Part shown: one piece after another, positions 42,656-52,092 of the stretch
Layout of the letters: each line of letters opens with the position of its first letter
How positions within the stretch are numbered: the first letter of the stretch is position 1
Source of the DNA: Blautia obeum ATCC 29174
GTDB lineage: Bacteria > Bacillota > Clostridia > Lachnospirales > Lachnospiraceae
NCBI RefSeq assembly: GCF_025147765.1
Contig: NZ_CP102265.1
Coordinates: 1,061,001 to 1,125,000, forward strand
Direction of reading: 5' to 3'
Length of the DNA stretch: 64,000 bases
Translations under genes and position numbers: made by a program
The notes under the pieces: model-generated
Database searches by the model: none
What the model saw: only the letters and a program-made list of their open reading frames with translations
Told to the model about the DNA's origin: nothing

Positions 42656-44176
42656 ATGAAGTTATGCGCGGATATTCTTTATTGGAGGCTGAAAGAAGAA
42701 CTGACAGGAGTTTTGTTTCATGGCAGGAAGAACAGTACACTGATCTTGAACCGACCGGAATTTTATCTGGATCGATCTCAGTCCTTTGAGGAAAATAGTG
42801 TCTATGTCTGTTCTGCAGATCATTTACCACAGACACCAGAGTTGGGAGAAAATGTCTGTCTGGTATGTTTGGGAGAACACTGGAATCTTAATGCCTACTA
42901 TGAGCGGTGCAGCGTTATTCTTATACATGGCAGCCAGGACATTTTTCGAATATTCAATTTGGTGCAGGAGGTATTCAATCAATATGATACCTGGGAGGAA
43001 AGGCTCTGGTTCATCCTGCGCCATGGTGCAGCTTTGTCTCAAATGCTGGATGCCAGCAGAGGCATCTTTGAAAATCCAATGCTGCTTATAGGCTCGGATT
43101 TTCGCTATCTGGGAGTGACGGAGGAAGAGTACCTGAAAAAACAATTGGGATTGCAATTGGATACGCAATCTTTCGATGTTGAGAAAATGGCAACATTTCT
43201 GTCTTTGCATGATATGTCCAACTATGTTCGCGAACCTCTGTTGCTGGAATTACAGGGAAAGCGTTCTCTTTCTGTAAATATTTTCGATCAGGAAGAATAC
43301 TTAGGATGTCTGACTGTTTTTGAAGAATCTCGTCCATTCAGGTCCTCTGACAGGGCATTGGCAGTTTTCTTTTCCAAACTTCTGCGACAGGCTATTCAGC
43401 AGAATCCGATTTTGTCCAGTACCCGTACCGCTGTACGACGAGCCTTGCGCAGCGTCATTTCCGGGCAGCGTATTGATTTTGAATATCGTCGTGCTTTGAG
43501 TATGGAAAATGGAAAGCATGATTGGATCTGTATGAAGCTGATTCCGGAATCCAGCGGTAGTCATCTTTCAGGAACCTATCTTTCTGCTGCTTTGGAGGAG
43601 CGACATCCAGGATCATTTGCATTTGAATTTGAGGATGCTGTTGTAGAATTTCTGCCTGCTGATCAGGTTCAAAAGGAATCAATGGATTCGCTGACTTCCG
43701 TTTTGGAAAAACTTGGAGCCATTTGTGGTGTTTCCTCCTCATTTAACAATCTCTACGATGGAAATCATGCCTGGTTTCAGGCTTCTGCGGCGTTGCAGAA
43801 CGGACTTTCTCAGGAAGATAATTCTATCATATTCTATTTTCAGGACTATTTGCTTCCGCAGCTTCTCAACAGTGCTCTGGCGGGACGGCCAAGCTGGGTT
43901 TATTATACGGAAGGCCTGAAACGCCTGAAGAAACATGATGACAGTTCACAGGTTTCTTATTTACATACTCTGAGGGTGTATTTGGACAATAATCTTTCTG
44001 TTACAAAAACTGCTGCGGCGCTTTATCTGCATCGTTCTACTCTGCTCGATCGGTTATCTCATATTACTGCCATGCTTGGCAGTGATCTGAGGGATCCGGA
44101 CTATTGTCTGACACTTGGGATTATTCTTAGGGCCGAGTTGGAGCAACGACGAATAGAGAAAATTTATCTGAAATAA
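42656..44176 (+). CDS. PucR/CdaR-family transcriptional regulator
   Basis: The 506-residue protein has a PucR-like N-terminal half, a central GGDEF-like relic typical of the family, and a C-terminal HTH_30 (SVTKTAAALYLHRSTLLDRLSHI, then DPDYCLTLGIILRAEL). PucR-family proteins switch on catabolic operons (purines, sugars, aromatic or amine compounds) when the substrate is present. It is divergent from the V4R-GcvT-SDR operon with three related palindromes between, so activation of that operon is the obvious inference. AGGCTGG precedes the ATG. Confidence 0.85.
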   Translation: MKLCADILYWRLKEELTGVLFHGRKNSTLILNRPEFYLDRSQSFEENSVYVCSADHLPQTPELGENVCLVCLGEHWNLNAYYERCSVILIHGSQDIFRIFNLVQEVFNQYDTWEERLWFILRHGAALSQMLDASRGIFENPMLLIGSDFRYLGVTEEEYLKKQLGLQLDTQSFDVEKMATFLSLHDMSNYVREPLLLELQGKRSLSVNIFDQEEYLGCLTVFEESRPFRSSDRALAVFFSKLLRQAIQQNPILSSTRTAVRRALRSVISGQRIDFEYRRALSMENGKHDWICMKLIPESSGSHLSGTYLSAALEERHPGSFAFEFEDAVVEFLPADQVQKESMDSLTSVLEKLGAICGVSSSFNNLYDGNHAWFQASAALQNGLSQEDNSIIFYFQDYLLPQLLNSALAGRPSWVYYTEGLKRLKKHDDSSQVSYLHTLRVYLDNNLSVTKTAAALYLHRSTLLDRLSHITAMLGSDLRDPDYCLTLGIILRAELEQRRIEKIYLK

Positions 44177-44280
44177 CTTATCACATAAGACTGTAAAATG
44201 TCACATTAAAGATATAGATGATGTCTGGGATGCAACATGATAGAATGGTTAGAATAAAAAAATTGTAGGAATATAAAAAC

Positions 44281-45159
44281 ATGGAATTAAGACTATTACG
44301 CTATTTTTTGACAGTAGCAAAAGAACAGAGCTTTACAAAAGCAGCAGAACAATTGCATATTACCCAGCCAACGCTATCCAGACAAATGGCGGCATTTGAA
44401 GAGGAGCTTGGAGTAACATTATTTATTCGAAGCGGGAAGAAAATTTCGCTTACTGAAGAGGGGATTTTATTAAAAAGGCGTGCCCTGGAGATCCTTAATC
44501 TTGAGGAAAAAACACTTGAGGAACTGAAAGGAAAAGAAGATGTTGTAGAGGGAACTATAACCATTGGATGCGGTGAATTTGCAGCGGTGGAGACATTGGC
44601 GGAGATATGTAAAACATATAAAGAAAAATACCCGCTGGTTCAGATTGTATTGCATACTGCAACAGCAGATGCAGTGTATGAGATGATGAACAAAGGACTT
44701 GTAGATATTGCATTATTCATGGAGCCGGTGGACACCGAAGGGCTGGATTATATCCGGATCACAGATTGCGATCACTGGTGTGTTGGAATGCGGCCGGATG
44801 ATCCGCTGGCAGAAAAAGAGTTTATAAGAAAAGAAGATCTTATTGGAAAACCATTGATCCTGCCGGAAAGAGTAAATGTTCAAAGTGAACTTGCCAATTG
44901 GTTTGGAAAAGACTTTTCGAAACTGCAGATTGCTTTTACAAGTAATCTTGGAACGAATGCCGGAGTTATGGCAGCAAATGGACTGGGCTATCCGGTATCC
45001 ATCGAAGGTGCTGCAAAGTATTGGCGGGAGGATATTCTTGTACAGCGAAGAATTTCTCCTGAAATCACAACAAGTACTGTGATTGCCTGGAGACGGAATA
45101 TCCCATATTCTTTGGCAGTCTGTAAAATGATTGAGGAGATTAATGCTTTTCAGGCATAA
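44281..45159 (+). CDS. LysR family transcriptional regulator
   Basis: The 292-residue protein has the N-terminal winged HTH (RLLRYFLTVAKEQSFTKAAEQL then HITQPTLSRQMAAFEEELG) and a periplasmic-binding-like effector domain. It is followed by a strong terminator and then by the flavodoxin and CMD-cupin genes, which it may regulate, though LysR regulators usually lie divergent to their targets. The ligand is unknown. Confidence 0.9.
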   Translation: MELRLLRYFLTVAKEQSFTKAAEQLHITQPTLSRQMAAFEEELGVTLFIRSGKKISLTEEGILLKRRALEILNLEEKTLEELKGKEDVVEGTITIGCGEFAAVETLAEICKTYKEKYPLVQIVLHTATADAVYEMMNKGLVDIALFMEPVDTEGLDYIRITDCDHWCVGMRPDDPLAEKEFIRKEDLIGKPLILPERVNVQSELANWFGKDFSKLQIAFTSNLGTNAGVMAANGLGYPVSIEGAAKYWREDILVQRRISPEITTSTVIAWRRNIPYSLAVCKMIEEINAFQA

Positions 45160-45206
45160 AACAAAATTCAATATAAGCATTAGACATAATAAAAATATCA
45201 GGTATA

Positions 45207-45253
45207 AAATAGATGTATAAGAGAAATTCAAATCTTATACATCTATTTTTATA
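45207..45253. terminator. Perfect 16-bp terminator hairpin after the LysR gene
   Basis: AAATAGATGTATAAGA and TCTTATACATCTATTT are perfectly complementary around a ten-base loop and followed by TTTAT. It isolates the LysR gene from the flavodoxin operon, so the latter needs its own promoter. Confidence 0.8.
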
Positions 45254-45285
45254 CGAAAAATTCGCAAAGAAAGGGGATTTTTATT

Positions 45286-45756
45286 ATGAGTAAAAATTTA
45301 GTCGCATTTTTCAGTGCAAGCGGGACAACAAAAAAAGTAGCAGAAATGATTGCAGAGGAAGCAAAAGCGGATTTATTTGAGATTGAGCCAAAAGTTCCAT
45401 ATACAAAGGCTGATCTTGACTGGATGAATAAAAAATCCCGCAGCAGTGTGGAAATGAGTGATAAGAAATACAGACCGGAGATTATGAAGAAAAAGATGGA
45501 TATGAGTTCTTATGACGAGATCCTTCTGGGATTCCCAATCTGGTGGTATGTAGCTCCAACAATTGTCAATACATTTTTGGAAGCCTATGATTTCAGTGGC
45601 AAAAAGATTGTGCTCTTTGCAACATCCGGTGGAAGTGGATTCGGGAATACTGTAAAGGAATTACAGCCATCTGCACCGGATGCAGTTATCACAGAAGGCA
45701 GCCTGTTAAACCGTGGAACAAAACAGGAAATCAGTGAGTGGGTAAAATCTTTATAA
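45286..45756 (+). CDS. Flavodoxin
   Basis: The 156-residue protein has the FMN loop FFSASGTTKKVAEMIAEE and the ring-stacking loops PIWWYVAPTIVNTF and FATSGGSGFGNTVKE. It belongs to the flavodoxin_4 group often found with aldo/keto reductases and CMD-cupin proteins in gut Firmicutes. A GAAAGGGGA site precedes it. It is cotranscribed with the CMD-cupin gene. Confidence 0.9.
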   Translation: MSKNLVAFFSASGTTKKVAEMIAEEAKADLFEIEPKVPYTKADLDWMNKKSRSSVEMSDKKYRPEIMKKKMDMSSYDEILLGFPIWWYVAPTIVNTFLEAYDFSGKKIVLFATSGGSGFGNTVKELQPSAPDAVITEGSLLNRGTKQEISEWVKSL

Positions 45757-45784
45757 ATAACAGTGCTATGGAGGTATACAGAAA

Positions 45785-46552
45785 ATGCGAAAAATAATAC
45801 AGACAGCAGGAAGAAATACACTTGGTGAATTCGCACCGGAATTTGCACATTTTAATGATGATGTACTTTTCGGCGAAAACTGGAATAACCAGGACATCGA
45901 CGTAAAAACAAGAAGCATTATCACAGTGGTTGCTCTGATGGCTTCCGGAATTACAGATTCTTCTTTAAAATATCATCTTCAAAATGCAAAAAATCATGGT
46001 GTAACACAAAAAGAGATTGCCGCAGTGATCACACATGTCGCATTTTATGCAGGATGGCCAAAAGCATGGGCTGTTTTCAATCTTGCAAAGGAAGTGTGGG
46101 AGACAGGCGAAGGAGATTTGCCATACGAAGAGGAAGCGATGCGTGCGCATGCAAAAGAGATGGTATTTCCAATTGGTGCACCAAACGATGGCTTTGCACA
46201 GTATTTTTCTGGCAGAAGTTTTCTTGCACCAATCTCTACATCTCAGGTTGGAATTTTCAATGTGACATTTGAACCTGGATGTAGAAATAACTGGCACATC
46301 CATCATGCAAAAAGCGGAGGTGGGCAGATTCTGGTATGTGTTGCCGGAAGAGGATACTATCAGGAAGAAGGTAAAGATGCTGTAGAAATGAAGCCAGGCG
46401 ACTGCATTAATATTCCGGCAGAAGTGAAGCACTGGCATGGTGCAGCACCAGATGAATGGTTTTCTCATCTTGCAATTGAGGTTCCAGGCGAAAATGGTTC
46501 TAATGAATGGCTTGAACCGGTAAGTGATGAAGAATATGGGAAATTACAATAG
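45785..46552 (+). CDS. Carboxymuconolactone decarboxylase-cupin fusion
   Basis: The 255-residue protein has an N-terminal CMD domain (RSIITVVALMASGITDSSLKYHLQNA, a thiol-free alkylhydroperoxidase-like helix bundle) and a C-terminal cupin with metal ligands in NNWHIHHAKSGGGQI and EVKHWHGAAPDEWFSHLA. Such fusions occur next to flavodoxins and dehydrogenases in anaerobes; their reaction is not established. No CxxC is visible in the CMD part, so peroxidase activity is unlikely. Starts 28 bases after the flavodoxin stop with TGGAGG. Confidence 0.88.
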   Translation: MRKIIQTAGRNTLGEFAPEFAHFNDDVLFGENWNNQDIDVKTRSIITVVALMASGITDSSLKYHLQNAKNHGVTQKEIAAVITHVAFYAGWPKAWAVFNLAKEVWETGEGDLPYEEEAMRAHAKEMVFPIGAPNDGFAQYFSGRSFLAPISTSQVGIFNVTFEPGCRNNWHIHHAKSGGGQILVCVAGRGYYQEEGKDAVEMKPGDCINIPAEVKHWHGAAPDEWFSHLAIEVPGENGSNEWLEPVSDEEYGKLQ

Positions 46553-46565
46553 GAAGGTGAATGAA

Positions 46566-46634
46566 ATGGATTCCAAAGATGAGAAAGATGGATTTATGAG
46601 TGTGCAGGAAGATGAGGAGCTGCCGTTTGAGTAG
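46566..46634 (+). CDS. 22-residue microprotein resembling an SSB C-terminal tail
   Basis: GGAAGGTG precedes an ATG opening MDSKDEKDGFMSVQEDEELP and ending in FE. The end (DGFMSV...EDEELPF) looks like the acidic C-terminal tip of bacterial single-stranded DNA-binding proteins, which recruits repair and replication enzymes. No OB-fold lies upstream. It may be a real microprotein cotranscribed with the CMD-cupin gene, a fossil of an ssb gene, or chance. A terminator follows directly. Confidence 0.4.
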   Translation: MDSKDEKDGFMSVQEDEELPFE

Positions 46635-46651
46635 ACAGATCTCTGGAGCTT

Positions 46652-46702
46652 AAGCGGAAGAGCGCACTTATATACTTTAGCAAGTATGTGCGTCCTCCGC
46701 TT
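46652..46702 (+). terminator. Terminator ending the flavodoxin-CMD operon
   Basis: Arms AAGCGGA and TCCGCTT enclose an inner stem GCGCAC/GTGCGT-like, giving a long hairpin before CCTAGG. The T run is weak. Confidence 0.5.
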
Positions 46703-46860
46703 CCTAGGTTAAAATAATTTTATATTCTTGCATTTCTTCGTGCATCCCTTAATTCTGTGATTTTGCAAAAAGCATCATACGGTTTATAAATAGTGTATGT
46801 TGTTCAGAAGTATCTATCTATAGTTTAGCATATAAAGCATATAAATGGGTAGCAATACAA

Positions 46861-47067
46861 TTAAATTATTTTGTAGGAGCGCCCGTCAGACCAAGAAGAT
46901 ATTCGCAGGATTGCCAGATCATTAAAATCATATCCTGCAAGTTGTAATTTGGCAGCGAGCGTTTTGTGAGTAAGATTATGAGCCTTTCGTAATTCTTTTA
47001 CCCGTTGTCCTATTCTATTTTTTCTGTTCGTTTTTTTATCCCAATAAATAATTATTCTGATCCTCAA
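46861..47067 (-). pseudogene. Truncated Xre-family HTH protein
   Basis: The 68-residue frame contains NRIGQRVKELRKAHNLTHKT and LAAKLQLAGYDFNDL, a good Cro/C1-type helix-turn-helix start. After LAILRIS it continues in unrelated SWSDGRSYKII and stops, so the dimerisation part and HTH end are lost. It lies in a 1.1-kb gene-poor region with other mobile-element relics. A short leftward frame at about 46735-46800 (TELRDARRNARI) may be another scrap of the same or a neighbouring gene. Confidence 0.55.
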
Positions 47068-47096
47068 AAGTTTCTAAAGATGAAGTATTATTATTG

Positions 47097-47225
47097 ATTT
47101 TAATGGGACATTCTGATATAGGGGTTACGTTAAATGTATATACGCATCTGGGCTTAATTGATGCCAAAGAAGAGATGAATAGGATTTTCCTGTATATTTT
47201 ATTGTGTCAAAAATATCTTAAGTGA
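47097..47225 (+). pseudogene. C-terminal relic of a tyrosine recombinase (integrase)
   Basis: One frame reads ILMGHSDIGVTLNVYTHLG and then LIDAKEEMN before losing similarity and stopping. GHSD...T.NVYTHL is the C-terminal catalytic segment of phage/ICE tyrosine integrases, with the active-site Tyr in VYTHL. The rest of the integrase is gone. It is the trace of an integrated element. Confidence 0.7.
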
Positions 47226-47466
47226 GAAATATGTATTTTTGTTTGAAATTAATAGGGATATTTAAAACATATCTGGAATTTGATAGCAGTAGTCTGCACC
47301 CCCTAAACTGACTACGATTTGACTACTACAGACGGAAGTGATTTGCTTCATTTTGCACTTTTTTGCAAAAAATGTAGTAAATGAGAAGAAAACTACGATG
47401 CCATGAAATGCTGATAAAACCTTGCAAAATACGGCATTTCACGGCTGTTTGAGAGGAGAAAAAACA

Positions 47467-47505
47467 ATGATTCGAGTACTTTTCGTATGTCACGGCAACA
47501 TTTAA
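47467..47505 (+). pseudogene. 5' stub of a low-molecular-weight tyrosine phosphatase gene
   Basis: A good AGGAG site starts MIRVLFVCHGNI, exactly the opening of LMW protein tyrosine phosphatases (CxxxxxR loop expected next), and the gene stops at TAA straight after, in place of the usual CRSP. The body of the phosphatase is missing. Elements that integrate at this gene are known from related bacteria, and the integrase relic just upstream fits that picture. Confidence 0.65.
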
Positions 47506-47658
47506 AGTATGGCGATAAAGACTAGATTTTATAGGATTTTCTAGATAGAAACAAATAATTTACACCTTATTTATACCTTTGGAAGACCGAATCGGAATAA
47601 TTAAAAAAGTTGTCATAATTCAGTTGGTCAAAAAATAATACTACACTCAAAATCAATT

Positions 47659-47694
47659 AAAAAAACAATCGTAAAAAAATACGATTGTTTTTTT
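47659..47694. terminator. Bidirectional terminator before the AlbA gene
   Basis: AAAAAAACAATCGT and ACGATTGTTTTTTT are perfectly complementary around AAAAAAAT. It works on both strands and lies directly before a TATAAT-rich promoter of the next gene. Confidence 0.8.
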
Positions 47695-47746
47695 GCGCAT
47701 TTTTGCATATAATATAATCATTATGGTTGGAAAGGGAACGATTACT

Positions 47747-49000
47747 ATGCGTGAAACAAGAATATTAGAATTCAAGGAAACGATTACGAATACTTTTTTG
47801 AAAACAGTTAGTGCCTTTTCGAATTACAATGGTGGAACAATTCTTTTTGGGGTTGATGATAATGGAAATGTGAAAGGATTGCTAGATGTAAAACAGGCCT
47901 GTCTGGATATCGAAAATAAAATCAATGACAGTATATCACCTCAACCAAACTATACACTTGAAATACAGAATAATGACCAGACGATAAAACTTACTGTAAA
48001 AAGTGGTTTTCAAAAACCGTATTTATATAAATCAAAAGCATACAAACGAAATGATACAGCAACGATAGAGGTAGATACATTGGAATTTTCAAGGCTTGTA
48101 TTAGATGGAAAAAATATTAGCTTCGAAGAATTACCTTGTAAAGATCAGGAGCTATCTTTTAAAATTTTACAGTGTAAACTGAAAGAAAATATTTACATTG
48201 AAACTTTCAATCAAGATACTTTAAAGACATTGAACCTGTATGACAATATAAATGGTTATAATAATGCAGCGGGACTTTTGGCAGATAAAAATCATTTTTC
48301 AGGAATTGATATTGTTAAGTTCGGTGAGAATATCAGTATTATTCAAAAAAGAGTAACGTTTGAACATATATCGGTTTTAGAAATATATGAAAAAGCACTT
48401 GCTGTATTTAGAGATTATTACCAATATGAAGTAATACAGGGGGCTGACAGAAAGATGGTAGAGAAAATACCGGAAGCAGCTTTCAGAGAAGCAATTGCAA
48501 ATGCTTTGATTCATAGGGTATGGGATATTAATTCACACATCAGAGTTTCTATGTTTGATGATAAAATAGAAGTAGTGTGTCCTGGTGGATTGCCGGCTGG
48601 AATAACGGCAGAAGAATATTTATCAGGTAAACTATCTATTTTAAGAAATAGAAATCTTGCAAATGTATTTTACAGACTGGGATTAGTAGAGATATTTGGA
48701 ACAGGAATTACACGAATCAAACAACTGTATGCAGAGAGTGTGATAAAACCAGAATTTGAAGTGTCAGAAAATGCTATAAAAATTGTACTACCGATATTTG
48801 AAACGAATGTCAATTTAACCGAAGACGAAAAAGTGATTTACAAATTTTTAAGTAAGACGATGCTGAAACCAATAAGTGAAATTGCACCATATGTCCCATT
48901 TGGCAAATCAAAAACAACACAATTACTGAAAGCTATGGAGAAAAAGGGTGTGATTGCAGTTGAAGGAAAAGGCAGAGGAACAAAATATATCATTAAGTGA
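47747..49000 (+). CDS. AlbA_2/HATPase_c_4 ATP-binding protein with winged-helix tail
   Basis: The start follows GGAAAGGG; upstream ATGs are less likely. The 417-residue protein has an N-terminal Schlafen AlbA_2 domain (ETRILEFKETITNTFLKTVSAF then SNYNGGTILFGVDDNG), a middle ATPase region (FREAIANALIHRVWDINSHIR, EIFGTGITRIK) and a C-terminal winged helix (KPISEIAPYVPFGKSKTTQLLKAM). These proteins are thought to be ATP-binding transcription regulators or RNA/DNA-binding defence factors; no partner gene is adjacent. A relic of the same family is at 1287-1510. Confidence 0.85.
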   Translation: MRETRILEFKETITNTFLKTVSAFSNYNGGTILFGVDDNGNVKGLLDVKQACLDIENKINDSISPQPNYTLEIQNNDQTIKLTVKSGFQKPYLYKSKAYKRNDTATIEVDTLEFSRLVLDGKNISFEELPCKDQELSFKILQCKLKENIYIETFNQDTLKTLNLYDNINGYNNAAGLLADKNHFSGIDIVKFGENISIIQKRVTFEHISVLEIYEKALAVFRDYYQYEVIQGADRKMVEKIPEAAFREAIANALIHRVWDINSHIRVSMFDDKIEVVCPGGLPAGITAEEYLSGKLSILRNRNLANVFYRLGLVEIFGTGITRIKQLYAESVIKPEFEVSENAIKIVLPIFETNVNLTEDEKVIYKFLSKTMLKPISEIAPYVPFGKSKTTQLLKAMEKKGVIAVEGKGRGTKYIIK

Positions 49001-49219
49001 TGCGACACGACTTTCTGTCTTGGATCAAGTGCTTGGAACATCATAAAAAATGAGTGGATAAAGGAAATTGGCTGTAGAGTTTAATTATAGTAAAAGTACA
49101 GCAGAAGCTGTCGCAAAGATATCTATAAAAATGTTGTGGGGTATTGAACATTAATGAATGTAAAATTAAAATCTGGAAGTAAGCAAGCAAGCGACTGTAG
49201 CCTGGAGGGTGGGAGAAAG

Positions 49220-50803
49220 ATGAAAAAGTACAAATTAGTACAGAATATAAGAAATTTCAAATTTTGTTACTTTATATTTTGCACAATTATATGTTTTATT
49301 GTTTTATCCGTTCCTACATTTGCCAAAGAAAACTCTGACAATGTTATCCGGGTAGGCTCTTTTGAAGAAACTTATAATACCGTCAATGAAAAGGGAGAAA
49401 GAAGCGGCTATGGTTATGAGTATCTTCAAGATATTGCAGGTTATGCAGGATGGACATATAAATACATAACAAGTGATTGGAAAAACTGCTTTACACAGTT
49501 GGAAAATGGAGAGATTGATATTCTTGGTGGCATTTCCTATACAGACGAACGTGCTGAAAATATGCTTTTTTCCGATATGCCTATGGGGGAAGAGAAATAT
49601 TACATCTATACGGATGCATCCAATATGGATCTTACAGCAGGAAATCTGGATTCTTTTGAGGGAAAAAATATTGGTGTGTTTAAAGATAATATAACGGAGG
49701 ATGTGCTTAACGAATGGGAGTTAAAGTATAGTCTGCATATGCAGCATGTCAATGTTTCTAATACCGCAGAAGTTATGGACAAACTGTCGAAACATGAAAT
49801 TGACTGCTTTGTTTCGGTAGAAGAATCCCGTTGGGAAGAATCGGATATTTCACCGCTTACAAGTATTGGAGAGACAGAAATCTATTTCGTTATAAATCCA
49901 GAACGTCCGGATATCAAAGAAGCACTGGATAGTGCTATGCGCAGAATCAAGGATGACAACCCATTTTACACAGATGATCTCTACAGGCGTTATCTTTCTG
50001 CACAGAGCAGCTCGTTTCTTTCAAAAGAAGAAAGTGAGTGGATCGGGCAGCATGGTGCAATCCGGATAGGGTATCTGAATCAGGATGGAGGTATCAGCAG
50101 TGTAGATCCATCAACAGGTAAACTGACAGGTGTTATTACAGATTATGTGGATCTTGCAGAAAATTGTCTGCAAGGTCAGACTCTGGAATTTGAATTAAAT
50201 GGATATAATACAAGAAGTGAACTGCTTCAGGCATTGCAGGATGGAAAAATAGACCTGATTTTTCATGCAAACCAGAATCCATACTTTGCAGAAACAAATG
50301 GATTTGCTTTGTCGGATACGCTATTGACTCTCAATATGGCAGCAATTACGGCAAAGGATTCTTTTGATGAAAATAAAGAGAATACAGTTGCCGTTGAAAA
50401 AGATGATTTTACATTGAAAGCATATCTTTCATACAATTATCCGCAATGGAAGGTTGTGGAATATGAAACATCAGATGCAGCAGTAAAAGCAATGCAGAAA
50501 GGGGAGACGGATTGTATTGTAAGCAATTCAGGTACTGTTTCAGACTATTTGAAAAATAATAAGCTTCATAGTGTTTTCCTGACAAAAGAAGCTGATGTTC
50601 CATTTGCTATTCAGCAGGGAGAACCGGTTCTTTTGTCCATTCTGAATAAAACACTGACATCTATGCCTACAACTCAATTTTCAGGTGCAGTAGTTTCGTA
50701 TAATGCTTCCTCACGAAAAGTTACAGCGAAGGAGTTTATTCAGGATAATTTACTGACAGTTTCACTTATCGCTGGAATTTTTTTTTCGTTGTTCTGTGTA
50801 TAA
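49220..50803 (+). pseudogene. Sensor half of a BvgS-like hybrid kinase, split by a frameshift
   Basis: The frame starts at 49220 after GGAGGGTGGGAG and encodes a membrane anchor, then two tandem SBP_bac_3 domains: VIRVGSFEETYNTVNEKGERSGYGY and AIRIGYLNQDGG. It ends at a second membrane helix, where a run of nine T (50779-50787 area) puts it out of frame and it stops at FSLFCV. With one more T it would continue FFFVVLCIILDSLKKSK into the kinase frame. The signal is likely an amino acid or peptide. It may be a true mutation, a phase-variable tract or a sequencing error. Confidence 0.8.
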
Positions 50804-50814
50804 TTCTTGATTCT

Positions 50815-52092
50815 TTGAAAAAATCAAAACGTGCGGAAGAAAAATCCAAGAAGTCTGCTGAGCAGGCATTGAAGCTGAATCAGGAGCTTGAAGAAAAACA
50901 GCAGGAATTACAAAATGCACTTGTAGAAGCACAGAGTGCCAATAAGGCTAAGACTTCCTTTTTAAATAACATGTCTCATGACATCAGGACACCGATCAAT
51001 GGCATTATGGGCATGCTTACAATTCTTGAAAAAAGCGGAAATGATGGTGAGCGGACAAAAGATTGCCTGAATAAAATAAATGAGTCTTCGAAACTGCTAT
51101 TATCATTGGTAAATGATGTTTTGGATATGGCAAAGTTAGAATCGGATACCGTGGTTTTTAGTGATGAATCCATCAATCTGGATCAGGTATGTCAGGAAAT
51201 CACGGAGTCACTATACTTTCAGGCAGAAGAAAAAGGACTTCATGTTATAGGAGAACATGATGATTACAGTGGTATATATGTTTGGAGCAATGCAGTTCAT
51301 CTGAAAAAAATATTGATGAATCTGTTTACAAACAGTATGAAGTACAATAAGGTGAATGGTTTTATTTACATGAGTATGAGAACGATTGAAAGATCAGAAG
51401 ATCACATGACATGTGAATTTAAAATAAAAGATAATGGAATTGGAATGTCAGAAGAATTTATAAAAAATGAATTGTTTACTCCATTTGTACAGGCAGATAA
51501 TTCCCCACGTTCTGATTATAATGGGACAGGTCTGGGAATGCCTATTGTGAAACAACTTGTAGAAAAGATGGGCGGAATCATAACAGTTGAAAGCAAGCTT
51601 GGTGAAGGAAGCTGTTTTACTGTAATACTTCCATTTAAAATTGATACGAATGCACGGCCGGAAGAAAAAGAAGATTTCAATGCAGATATATCAGGTGTCC
51701 GGATATTATTGGTTGAAGATAATGAGCTGAATGCGGAAATAGCAGAATTTATGCTGACGGAAAATGGGGCTAAAGTAGAAACAGTGAAAAATGGGTTAGA
51801 AGCTGTTCAGCATTTTGAAGCTTCCGAACCGGGAACATACGATGTTATTTTAATGGATATCATGATGCCGGTGATGGATGGGCTTACTGCCACAAAAACA
51901 ATAAGATCCCTGGAACGGCAGGATGCAAAAACAATCCCTATCATTGCTATGACTGCAAATGCATTTAGGGAAGATGCAGAAAAGTGTATGGAAGCAGGAA
52001 TGAACGCACATCTTGCAAAGCCATTGGATGATGAAAAAATTAAGCAGACCATAAGCGAAGAGTTGAGAAAGCAAAATGCCTGTCATAAATGA
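50815..52092 (+). pseudogene. Kinase-receiver half of the split hybrid kinase
   Basis: This frame has no ribosome site and opens within the membrane-proximal linker. It holds a coiled coil, HisKA (NMSHDIRTPINGIMGML with the phosphohistidine), HATPase_c (IKDNGIGMSEEF, NGTGLGMPIV) and a C-terminal receiver with Asp in VILMDIMMPVMDG. It is the missing part of the sensor upstream. The two halves together would be about 957 residues. Confidence 0.85.
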
